Assembly: GCA_963580455.1 (NCBI GenBank)
Contig: OY756966.1
Location: forward strand, 19,781,001 to 19,845,000
Direction: 5' to 3'
Origin: Euonymus europaeus
Taxonomy: Eukaryota > Streptophyta > Magnoliopsida > Celastrales > Celastraceae
DNA: 64,000 nucleotides
Of this stretch, positions 24,568-35,256 are shown in pieces (the stretch's first letter is position 1; each line of letters starts with the position of its first letter). Below the pieces are notes generated by a model. It was not told where the DNA came from, did not search any database, and saw only the letters and a program-made list of their open reading frames with translations. The position numbers and the translations under genes were made by a program.

Positions 24568-24608
24568 CAGATGCCGACAGGGTGCAGGAAGGGTGCAAAT
24601 CTGCACCA
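24521..24608 (+). repeat. 51-bp tandem duplication at the gag-pol junction
   Basis: TGCCGACAGGGTGCAGGAAG and the bases after it start at 24521 and again at 24572. The period is 51 bp (17 codons), so both frames are preserved. The first unit ends in the stop at 24567 in the gag frame, while the pol frame stays open through both. Confidence 0.9.
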
Positions 24609-27600
24609 GTGGAGACAGAAAAATGGGGAAGAGATCCTCCACCTTTCCCGCAAAGGTTTGCTAAACAAAAATCTCAAACTAAAGTTCATGATATTTTTGA
24701 AAATTTGCGAAAAGTTGAGATTAACATTCCATTGCTTGATGCTATTAAACAAATTCCATCATATGCCAAATTTTTGAAAGAGTGTTGTACTCATAAGAGG
24801 AAGTTTAGTGAGCATGAAAAGGTTGCTTTGAATGAAGAAGTTAGTGCTGTATTGTTGAATAAGCTGCCTCCTAAACTCAAAGACCCAGGTAGTTTTACCA
24901 TACCTTGCAAGGTGGGGAACCAATTGTTTGAAAAGGCATTGTTAGATTTAGGTGCAAGCATCAATTTATTGCCTTATTCAGTGTATGAAAAACTGGGGTT
25001 GGGTGAGCTGCAAGAGACTTCTATTACTCTCCAATTGGCTGATTGTAGTGTCAAGAGACCTAGGGGAATTCTAGAAGATGTGTTGGTCACTGTGAATAAT
25101 TTAATTCTACCCGCTGATTTTGTTGTGTTGGATATGGAAGAGAGCCCAGTTTCATCCTCTTTGCCTATTATACTTGGTCGTCCATTCATGCGCACTGCCG
25201 ACATGAAAATTTGTGTTAAAAAGGGTACTATTACTATGAGAGTTAATGACCAAGAATTAGAATTTCGTGTTTTTGATGCAGTTAAATCGCATGATGATCA
25301 GAGTGATTGTTTTAGAGTGGATGTTATTGATGATCTTGTGAGTAAGACTTTTCAGGTTTCACGAGCAGACCCTATGGAAGCTGTTTTGACCGAGAGTGTG
25401 GATGCTACACAATTATATGAAGGCACTTTGGAACAGGTCGAATGCATATCTGAATGTGTTTATGCGCTGGAGAGAGACCGCTCTTATGGTGGTAAGACTA
25501 CTCCTCCTTTTGAACAATTAGTACCAACTAATACGTCTCTTGTTCCATCTCCAGTGAAAGCACCAACTTTGGAGTTGAAGCAATTACCCAGTCATTTGAA
25601 GTATCTTTACTTGGAAGACAACAATTTGTTGCCAGTGATTGTGGCAGCCAACTTAAGTTTGGGGGAAGAGGAGAAGTTGATTCGGATTTTGAGGAAGCAT
25701 AAGACAGCTTTGGGTTGGACAATTGGAGACATTAAAGGCATCAGTCCTACTCGGTGCATGCATAATATTTTCTTGGAGACTGATGCAAAACCCACTAGAG
25801 ACGCACAAAGAAGATTGAACCCACACATGAAAGATGTTGTTAAAGCGGAGATATTAAAGTTGTTAGATGTGGGAGTGATCTATCCTATTTCAGATAGTAA
25901 GTGGGTGAGCCCAATCCATGTTGTGCCAAAAAAGAGTGGGATTACTGTGATCAAGAATGAAAACAATGAATTGATCCCTACCCGGATGACTACAGGATGG
26001 AGAGTGTGTATCGATTATAGGAAGCTGAATTCTGCGACACGAAAGGACCATTTTCCCTTGCCGTTCATTGACCAAATGTTGGAGAGGTTAGCGGGACACA
26101 GTCATTATTGTTTTTTAGATGGATACAGTGGTTATAACCAGATAGCTATAGCGCCTGAGGATCAAGAGAAGACCACATTCACATGCCCTTATGGTACTTT
26201 TGCATACCGTCGCATGCCTTTTGGGCTATGCAATGCACCAACCACATTCCAGAGGTGTATGATGAGTATTTTCTCCGACATGGTTGAGAAATTTATTGAA
26301 GTTTTCATGGATGATTTCAGTTTGTTTGGGTCAGATTTTGATGATTGTTTGGAGCATCTCTGATTGGTTCTAGAGAGGTGTGAGGAAACAAACCTTGTTC
26401 TCAATTGGGAGAAGTGTCACTTCATGGTGCAGGAGGGTATAGTCTTGGGACATTTAATTTCGCACAATGGCATTGCTGTTGACAAAGCCAAGTTTGAGAC
26501 TATATCGAAGTTACCTCCACCAATGACAGTCAAAGGTGTGCGTAGTTTTTTGGGACACGCTGGTTTTTATAGGCGATTTATCAGAGATTTTTCCAAAATA
26601 TCTAGACCTTTGTGTGCCTTGCTTACCAAGGATGCCGAGTTTGAGTGGACCGACGCATGTCAAGCAGCTTTTGAGCAACTAAAAATTGCACTTACTTCAG
26701 TACCCATAATGCGAGCTCCAGATTGGACACTCCCTTTCAAGTTAATGTGCGATGCTAGCGATTACTCTTTGGGGGCTGTTTTGGGTCAGCGGAAAGATAA
26801 GCTTTCATATGCTATCTACTATGCCTCCCGCACATTGAATGATGCACAGCTCAACTACTCTACCACTGAAAAAGAGTTGTTGGCTGTTGTGTTTGCTTTG
26901 GAGAAATTCAGATCCTATCTCATTGGGTCACGAGTTGTCGTGTTTACTGACCATGCTGCCCTCAGGTATTTAATGACCAAGAAAGATGCCAAACCTCGAC
27001 TAATACGTTGGATTCTCTTATTGCAGGAATTTGATTTGGAGATAAGAGACAAAAAGGGAGTTGAGAACGTGGTTGCTGATCATCTCTCTCGGTTACTTCC
27101 TGCACAAAAAAGTGATGAGTTGCCGTTACATGAAGCTTTTCCAGATGAACATCTTTTCACACTTGCCGTGCTTCTATGGTATGCTGATATTGTAAACTTT
27201 CTTGTTACTAACACATTCCCTTCTGACTTCTCTTACCAGGATAGGAAGCACATCAAATCACGGGCTAAGGATTACATATGGGATGACCCATATCTTTTTA
27301 AGATATGTCCGGACCAAGTGATTCGGCGTTGCATTAATCAGGATGAGCACTTGGACGTATTGAAGCATTGCCATGCTCATGCATGTGGTGGGCATTTTGG
27401 GGCCAAAAAGACTGCACTTAAGGTATTTCAATCTAGTTTTTATTGGCCAACTATCTTCAAAGATGCTTGGAATTTTTGTAAAACTTGTGATAGATGTCAG
27501 CGGACTGGGAATATCTCTGCTCGTCACCAAATGCCATTGAAAAATATTCAAATCATTGAATTGTTTGATGTTTGGGGAATAGATTTTATGGGTCCTTTCC

Positions 27601-28467
27601 CTAACTCTTGTGGTTTTGAATATATTTTAGTTGGTGTTGATTATGTGTCCAAGTGGGTCGAGGCAGTCCCCTCACGTACTAATGATCATCGAGTGGTTGT
27701 GAAGTTTTTACAGGATAATATCTTTGCTCGATTTGGGACACCAAGAGCCATCATAAGTGATGGGGGCAGCCACTTTAACAACTATCCTTTTGCGGCGTTA
27801 ATGAAAAAAATATGGCATCACCCATCGTGTTGGTACTCCATATCATCCTCAGACGAGTGGCCAAGTGGAGATAAGTAATCGTGAGATTAAAACTATTCTT
27901 GAGAAAACAGTGAATCCCACTAGGAAAGATTGGTCTCAGCGCTTAAATGATGCCTTATGGGTGTATAGAACCGCTTATAAGACACCTATTGGGATGTCAC
28001 CCTTCCGTTTGGTCTACGGGAAAGAGTGTCATCTGACAGTTGAGTTGGAGCATCGTGCCTATTGGGCTATCAAACAGCTTGATTTTGATATGAAAGAAGC
28101 AGGTGATAAGCGGCGGTTACAACTTAATGAGTTGGCAGAGTTACGTCAAGATGCTTATGCTAATGCCAAGTTGTAAAAGGAACGTGCCAAGAGATATCAT
28201 GATCGCACATTGGTTCGTCGTGACTTTCATGTAGGGCAGAAAGTTCTAGTGTACAACTCTCGTCTCCGGCTATTTTCGGGCAAACTTCGCTCTAAGTGGC
28301 ATGGTCCTTACATGGTAAATGTTGTTTTTCCTCATGGTGCTCTTGAGCTGAGGCAACTGGATTCTGAGTATACTTTCAAAGTTAATGGTCATAGGGTCAA
28401 ACCTTATTGGGAGTCCCTCCCTCTCCCTAAGGAAGCTTCGGTGCTACTTGTGCCCCCCATGTTCTGA
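24531..28467 (+). pseudogene. pol: Athila pol: protease, reverse transcriptase, RNase H, integrase
   Basis: Domains in order: aspartic protease with DLGAS (about 24950) and the ILGRPF flap-side motif (about 25170), the DLG variant being usual for Athila; reverse transcriptase with DYRKLNSATRKDHFPLPFID, GYSGYNQI and the catalytic FMDDF box at 26304-26318; RNase H from about 26730 ([28 protein letters not shown]); integrase with the HHCC region near 27365-27510, core [12 protein letters not shown] and, after a frameshift, the final Glu; C-terminal domain to 28467. Breaks: TGA at 26361-26363, +1 frameshift in an A run near 27804-27811, TAA at 28174-28176. Otherwise well preserved. Confidence 0.92.
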
Positions 28468-29452
28468 CCATGATCTGACTAAGTCCGGCTGACGACATTA
28501 AATTCAGCACTTCATGGGAGGTAACCCATGTGGAGGCGTATCTACTCATGCAAGCTAAGTTTTTCTTTTCCCTTCTCGTCTATTAAATTGTTGCGTCATT
28601 TATTGCCATTTTCTTTTTACATTGAGGACAATGTTGATTTCAGTTTGGGGGAGGGAATGTTTTGAAATTTTTGCGCTGTGTTTTCCAAGGTTTTCTATGG
28701 CATACTAGTGCTTACTTTTTCATGCCATGTTCTAGTATCTAGTATGCGAAATTGCACACTTATTTGTGATGAAGGGCTACTCGGTATACATAATAATTGC
28801 ACACCAAAAATAAATCCATGTGAGGAGCCTTCAGAGATTTTGTGTGAATGGATGTCATGAAGCTGTTTAGCTAGAACTTGCATGATACCATACACGAAGA
28901 ACTGCTCTAATATTGTTTCATGTGTATGCTGAAGGTGTCTCTCCTTTCCTTTTTGACCACCCACGTCGCCCATATTTGTGTGATCCCATTTTCATAAATT
29001 ATCCCATGTGTATGTGATATGTATCACATACGTCCATATCTTTTCTTGCATGTGTCATGCATGTCGGTTATTTGGAATATATGGAATGCCAATAGGGGAT
29101 TGTAGAGGAGTTGATCCGTGGAAAAATTGGGACGTGACTGAGACTGATAGATGTTTATGGGGTTGAGCAGGCAGTAAAGAATTATGCAAGGAGTGCCCAG
29201 TGGTGCATATGTGAGAATAAGGAAAATGCAGGCTTCTGGTGGCTGCAAGAATCGAGTGGTTTGGTTTTAAAAAAAAAACAAAAAAACAAAAAAAACAAAA
29301 CAAAAAAACAAAACAAAACAGAACTTTGCACCTTGGGCGGCCGCAGATTACGAAACCATCAGGCCCAGCCCAGAATGGAATAAGGGTTCAAAAGGGTAGC
29401 ATATGTTAGAGGAAAGCAATTTTTCTTTAATGCAAGGAGAATTAGTGCCATT
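28468..29452 (+). other. Athila pol-ORF3 spacer with internal polypurine tract
   Basis: No gene. TTTGGGGGAGGGAA at 28643-28656 resembles the real PPT at 30883. An A-rich (A)nC simple repeat lies at 29269-29320. A block at 29326-29346 (TTGCACC then GCGGCCGCAG) resembles part of the LTR near 21975-21997. Confidence 0.7.
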
Positions 29453-30259
29453 ATGAAACTGCCTGACCCTGTGAAAAAACCTAGTTTTAGGTTCAAAGAT
29501 TTTGGTACCTCTGAGTCTGGTACAGTGTGGCCAGAGTGGAGTGTGGTTGTTGATTTATTAAGTGGTCGGGAAGAGATGGATTCAAGTAAGAATGTGATTG
29601 CATATGTTGATTTGTTGCAGCCATATAGATTGCTGGCACAGATAGTATCTAGGAATGTGATACCTGTTTCTCACATGTCCTCTGTGAATGCAAAAACTTG
29701 CTATTTGATGTATGCAATAGTATGCAGGATGAATTTTTGTATGGCTACTACAATTTATGATCATATTGTGAGGGTGAAGGTAGCCAAGAATGTGGGGCAG
29801 ATTTTACCATTTGGAGTGCTGATCACTTCTCTGTGTTTGAGTGAGGGGATTGAACCTGAACCGTTGGATACAACTGAGAAGAGGAAGGCTCCTCTAAATA
29901 GGACTTGGTGGGAGAGAAGTGAAGTGCAATTGGTGAGGCAGCAGCAGAAGGTTATTAGTAGGGATGGGGCTGGTTCAAGTGGTACCGTGGTTAAGGAGAG
30001 TTCAGGTGAGCAGGTGGGTGAGTTAGCTGAGAGATTGAAGGCTGTGGAGGAAAAGTTAGCTGTGTTTGGTACTGATTTTGAGCATGCTAAGTTGGTTCAA
30101 GACAAAATGATGGGGCAGCTGGATAAACTAGTCACTGTTGTGGATGGGATGCAGGGCAATGTTGACGGAATGTTGCAGGATATGAAGGAGTTCCAGCAGT
30201 GTTATGAAGCCAAGCAGCAGGAGATGTTTGACCTCATTCAGGAGTGGACTCTACCATGA
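29453..30259 (+). CDS. Athila third ORF (putative plant transposon protein domain)
   Basis: An intact 268-residue frame downstream of pol, in the position of the env-like ORF of Athila elements. I see no signal peptide or transmembrane segment, so a viral-type envelope is not supported. Residues about 55-135 (LLAQIVSRNVIPVSHMSSV, KTCYLMYAIVCRMNF, GQILPFGVLITSLCLSEGI) resemble the 'putative plant transposon protein' domain. Residues about 185-265 form a heptad-rich coiled coil (ERLKAVEEKLAVFGTDFEHA onward) ending in a Q/E-rich tail. The domain's function is unknown. A broken relative lies at 11850-12548. It is the only long ORF of this copy without a stop. Confidence 0.75.
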   Translation: MKLPDPVKKPSFRFKDFGTSESGTVWPEWSVVVDLLSGREEMDSSKNVIAYVDLLQPYRLLAQIVSRNVIPVSHMSSVNAKTCYLMYAIVCRMNFCMATTIYDHIVRVKVAKNVGQILPFGVLITSLCLSEGIEPEPLDTTEKRKAPLNRTWWERSEVQLVRQQQKVISRDGAGSSGTVVKESSGEQVGELAERLKAVEEKLAVFGTDFEHAKLVQDKMMGQLDKLVTVVDGMQGNVDGMLQDMKEFQQCYEAKQQEMFDLIQEWTLP

Positions 30260-30882
30260 GGAGTGAAGTTGTTGGGGCAGCAAAATTTTGGTGCTTAGTT
30301 AGAGACATAGGATAGTCTCCTATTGGCTGCCCAATTTGTTTTAATTTCAGGACATGTTTGATGCATGGTTTCACTATCTTTTTATTCACCTATGCTTGTC
30401 TGCCTTTGCTACATTTTATAGCCTAATTTTCTAGACTGTGGACATTCTGATTAACTACTTTGTTTAGTTTTCCTAATATGCTTGAGCCAATCCTTTTTGC
30501 CATATTTTAAGTCTCAAATCCTTTTTGACACATTGAACTCATTAGAGGTAGGCAGTTGTATTGGTTCTCATGCAAGCTTATGGCTGCAGTTAATGCATCC
30601 ATACGAGAGAAACACTAACCTTCAAACACTTGAGTGAAACAGAATAAATACATACATGCAACGGTGTGAATCAGTGTGAGGGTGTGAATTAATTATGTAT
30701 ACTAAGTAGTAGTGAACAAAGTGCATTTTTCTGCTAGATGCTTTTTCATGGTAATAATAATGAGGTGCTTGTGTGTCCAGAGTATGGCTGTTGATTTTAA
30801 GATTAAAATATGGATTTTCCAAAATTATGGTGCCTTGATTTTGAGTATTATGGTGGATGCTTGAGGACAAGCAAAATGTTAG

Positions 30883-30895
30883 TTTGGGGGAATTT
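30883..30895 (+). other. Athila polypurine tract
   Basis: TTTGGGGGAATTT immediately before the TG of the 3' LTR. It is the plus-strand primer site for reverse transcription. Confidence 0.85.
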
Positions 30896-32056
30896 TGTTA
30901 GGTGTTGAAAAGCACCTAATTAATGGTGTTAAAAGAGTTAATTTTTGACAGGTATTGGTATAGATTTTACCTCTTCTGGGTGTTTGTGTGAACAGGTACT
31001 GAAGTGGAACAAAAGAGCTGGAATTGAGCTGAACCCGATTCTTGCACCCTGGGCGCGGCCGCAGGACGCGGATTTATTTCTTTACGAAAGTTAAGCTGAC
31101 GTAGCGAGGGTTCATTGGATCAGAGGGTTGGTACTTAAAGAAGAAACCCTAGGAATTAAAAGAGGAGACACAGCCAGAGAGAGAGACGGCAGAATACAAA
31201 GAAGGAGAATCAAAGGCAAGAAGAAGAGGAGAATCAAGAGCACACATTGGAGCATCAATTCTTTTCTTCCCTTACTGAAATTGAACAATGTTTATTATGA
31301 TGTTGGAATTTAATATTATTGTTATGCGTAGCTAAATTATTTTCTAGCTAGGTTTGGTAAGTCTTATGCCAAAACCTTGTTCGCAGATTTAATTGACAAG
31401 CAGACTGAATTTAATTTATTGTTCTCTGGATTTCAAGTTGATTGCCTATGATTATGCATGCCTGATCAACATCTTAATTGTAGGTATTGTTAGTTAAACA
31501 TATTCGGCTGACCATGACCCGGTGTTTGACGAAGTAACAAGAATTTGCATACGATCCAGGTTTTGGGAACAATAGACATAATCGTTTGGGTGATAATAAC
31601 CTAGATTGTGCGTTTGTCGATTTCCTAGTGCGTATGCTTATTTTAGGATGTTCTTAGGAGAGACCAAACCAAGACTCCTCAAATAAGAAAAAATCTTGCA
31701 ACTGGACCAAAGTCAGGATCGTTGTTTAGGGAAATCTAGTTGACTGTAGCTGGACCAAGGCCTTTTGACTGACAACGTTAAATCCTGAAATTGTGTGCTT
31801 GCATATTAATCTGTGTTCATAAGGGGAGGTATTCGACAAGCCAGATCAAAGCTAGATTTATTTCTCTTGAATTAAAGTTTGATATTAATTTCGTATTTGT
31901 TCTTTATATCAAGTGATTTGATAGCTAGTAGTTAATACAGTCCTTGTGATTCGATCCCATTCACTAATTACTGTCATCGACACGTACTCTTGCGTTTGGG
32001 TAAACCAGTTGGTATTATTAATTGCGAATTTAATTTGTGATTAAAAATAGCGATCA
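30896..32056 (+). repeat. Athila 3' LTR
   Basis: Same length as the 5' LTR, with 13 substitutions counted by eye. Followed directly by the CATAT target duplication. Confidence 0.95.
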
Positions 32057-32293
32057 CATATACCCCCCAGACGTGGGATTGGTCACCATTAATGACCATG
32101 ACAGGTCTGACCAAGGTGGCGCCTCGATCAGTGCACTGCAATAATGATCACCAGCTGTCGGCTATGGCACTGAGAGCGTGGGGAGCGATTAATGGTTGTG
32201 ATTTAATCTTTGAAGATCCAACGGCCTGAAAAAGATCTGAGGTGTATGGCTCAGATGCGAGGAGGCAAAACGCCTCTTCATCGGGGTCGTTGA
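32057..32293. promoter_or_regulatory. Tat PPT and distal promoter region of the antisense ORF
   Basis: A 237-bp piece of the Tat element between the Athila and copia insertions. ACCCCCCAG at 32062-32070 is the complement of the Tat PPT. The remainder continues at 40729 and lies directly upstream of the TATA box of the plus-strand antisense ORF, so it is that ORF's upstream promoter region, now moved about 8.4 kb away. GTTGA at 32289-32293 is the copia target duplication. Confidence 0.6.
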
Positions 32294-33788
32294 TGTTGGT
32301 GTATGCTCTAGGAGCCGATCATGGGATGATTGTATTAGCATACATTTATTATGTTATATTGAGGTACTTTATTTGTTATGAATTATTTATCTGCACTATA
32401 TAAATGATTATGATAAATATCCCTAGAATAGTTGGTTCGATGCTATGAGACTTCAAGTGTGTGACTTGAACGTGAGATCATCATAGATGTATATAGAACA
32501 CTATTCTTAAATGTCCCTAGTCGAGTATTATTGTTAAATGGGATAACATTAATACGTTGAGACTAGTATGTACGTTGATTGATGACTAAATCTTGCGAGT
32601 CATGGATATGAGATATCAAATCAATACATAGGTACTTGTTAGAGAACGGGAAGTACTGGACAGACCCAAAATGAGAATACTGCATGGATTGTTATATGAA
32701 TGTCATAAGTTATTCTCATAGTGACAATGATATATGTTTTCCTTTAGCCTGAAATCACTACGGTTCCCAACATGAGGAGTTATACACTTTGATACTGTCT
32801 AACGTCACTTGTAAAAGGGTTGGCTATAAAGTCAGTGATTGGGTATATCACGAATCATGTGGAGGGATGTGAGTGACCTAGATGGTATTTGTCCCTTCTA
32901 TATAACAGGAGTGATATCCGTGGGCCCCTTGATTGAGTGAGACTTAGAAATGCATGGCCGTGCTCAAATGAATCAATATGTGATATTGATTTCGTTTGTT
33001 TTTAATAGTCTACTCGGAATCAAGAAACACATAGATTAACATATACGAGAATGACACATTCCATGCCTCGATGTTAATCAAGATATTAAGGACAAAGGGA
33101 CTACATATAAATTGGTCATAAATAAAGGTTATGTCGAATCATTGACATTCTCGTTATTTGGGTAACAATGATGTGTTGCTAGATATCTCTCATTGTTTGT
33201 GATGCTAGAATATGATTTTAGTTTCACTGCTAACATAACGAGAACCTATAGGGTCACACACATAGAATAAGTCAAAGATTATGTTATTTAAGAATAACAT
33301 ATTACGTTTGGGCTTAGGGCTTTATGTAAGGTCCATTACCGGTTTAATTAATAAGATTAATTGAACATGGTCAAGAGCCCAAAAATGTGGGCTTCTTTCT
33401 TCGAGGAGATTTGGGCTTTTTCGGTTTTACTTGACTCATGGAATATTTAGGGTTAGAGTAACCCTAGGAGAGAACACAACTCTTGGTGTGCCGCACTTCT
33501 TGGTGAGTTGAGAGAAAAACCGGATTGGAGCTCCTTCTCCTAGTTACTAGCATAACGTGAAGAGGTGATCTTTGGCTTGTTCGTGTGGATACCATAGAGG
33601 CGTGCTGTTCGGTTGAATAGCGCGGATTGATTAGGATCATTCAAGCCAAGCAAGCCAAGCAATCGGTTGTTTTCTGCAGTTCAAGAGGTAACTTCTCATC
33701 ACCGATTTATGCCCTTTCACATGGATTCTCTGGAGGGTTTCAATAAAATTTTAAACTTCCGCTGTGTATGAGATATTGAAACCCATCA
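32294..33788 (+). repeat. Copia 5' LTR
   Basis: TG...CA termini, and near-identical to 39237-40723. Short TATA-like stretches occur (for example CTATATAA near 32397 and 32899); which one drives transcription cannot be told. Confidence 0.95.
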
Positions 33789-33789
33789 G

Positions 33790-33801
33790 TGGTATCGGAG
33801 C
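33790..33801 (+). other. Copia primer binding site
   Basis: TGGTATCGGAGC, the tRNA-Met type with A-to-G at one position, two bases after the LTR. Confidence 0.85.
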
Positions 33802-35256
33802 CGCTTGTGAAACCATAAATCGGTTATGTTTGCCTTGTGAATAGATCTGTGTTAATATGATTACAAACGGAATGACATGTTTGATAAGATCAAAAACAGA
33901 TTCGGGTTTCTTGGTGTGTATGTTTTATACAGATTTAGTTTTGATGTGATCAGAATGATGATTTGTTACTTGCCTATGATGAGTTGATTTAATGTGATTA
34001 AACGAAACAAAACAGAAACATGATTGATGCTGGTTATGTTGATCGGCTTCTCACTAGGGTTTGCGTCGGCTGTGTATGTCAAGTGTTGATGTATTACAAG
34101 ATGTAAACCGACGGTTGGTGAGCATGAATTAGGGTTTCCTAATTGATTCGGTTTCCTAATTGGATTAGGGTTTCCTAATTGGATCAGGGTTTCCTAATTG
34201 GATTAGGGTTTCCTATATAAATTTGATTTTAATTAATATGCATATGTTATGGGATATATGATGCATGGTGCATAGCTATGGCCTTAAAGACCAATGTGAT
34301 TGGACAGGTATTTGTTATGTTTGTAAATTTTAAATACGGCCTGCGTGTCGTGCCTTTCTCTTAAATCTCTGATTGTACATTCTCTTCTCATCTTACTCCC
34401 CTCGAATGTAACTCGAGGTTTCTCTATCCTTATGTAACGGTTACATAGCTTACAATTTGTAATTAGTTAGTATAGATTTGAAATGTATGAAGAGATTTCA
34501 ATGGAAGAAAGAGGAGATGGAGACTATACAAATATCATCAAGGAAGGCGCTTGGAGAAGATGCTTTACCTAGGTTGACCTGTCGATCCTTTCATTGGCTT
34601 GGGAGGATCGATGTAGTAGAGGCCATAGTTATGTCACGTTTAATTTATGCACTTTAATTTCTATGTATGAGATGCATTAGATTAGATGTATAAAACATGT
34701 TTAAAATGGTGAGATCATTCATTAATGACTGAAAACCCTCAAGAAAAATATTAAGTCAAATACATGATGCTTTCCAATGAAGGACACTCGTCAAGGCCTT
34801 GATCGACATAAGGTATGTTTGCCAAAGCAAAGTGCCTTGTCTATCTTGGTGAGACGCGAAAGGATAATAGTGATATCCGTATTGTCAATAACATTGGGTC
34901 TGACTTAACTAGGACATCTCAATAGGATTGAGGCCTAGAGGCATAGAGTTGGGCATTAATCATTAATTCATAAGATGAATTAGAACAAGTGTTGTTCACC
35001 CAACTATCCAAGAGTTGTATGTGATGCAATTGGTAAAATGTTACCTACCTAAATAAGCTACATCTTGGGTGATTGGCCAAAGCCAACTTAAGACAAAGTG
35101 AATTGTGGATCTTGGCTCACTAGAAAGTTGTGACTTTCCAAATTAATAGTGAGGGCTATTAATTGAAGAAAAATAGTGGGAGTTACATTTATTTAAAAAC
35201 CTTATTAAATGTGAATAGCATGAAATTTACTTTGCATATTTCTATTGTAGATTTCC
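33802..35256 (+). other. Copia leader, non-coding
   Basis: A 1.45-kb leader without ORFs before the gag ATG. At 34126-34215 is an array of about five 18-bp units built on AGGGTTTCCTAATTGG. TTCTATTGTAG just before the ATG resembles a splice acceptor, so the leader may be spliced. Confidence 0.65.

Larger units (their letters stand above)
21829..32056 (+). mobile_element. Complete Athila-type Ty3/gypsy element with TSD CATAT
   Basis: Two LTRs of exactly 1161 bp (21829-22989, 30896-32056), both TGTTAGGTGTTG...GCGATCA. Flanking CATAT repeats at 21824-21828 and 32057-32061. PBS at 22995, PPT at 30883. Gene order is gag, protease, RT, RNase H, integrase and a third ORF after pol, as in Athila. By eye I count 13 substitutions and no indels between the LTRs (about 1.1%), so the insertion is recent. 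The gag-pol frame is broken by three stops and two frame changes, so the copy is not autonomous. Confidence 0.95.

Noticed and set aside
29453..30259. Retroviral envelope gene
   Set aside because: No signal peptide, transmembrane segment or cysteine-rich ectodomain is visible. The domain resembles the plant transposon protein family and ends in a coiled coil.
34126..34215. Interstitial telomere repeat (AGGGTTT)
   Set aside because: The unit is 18 bp with CCTAATTGG between copies, not tandem TTTAGGG.
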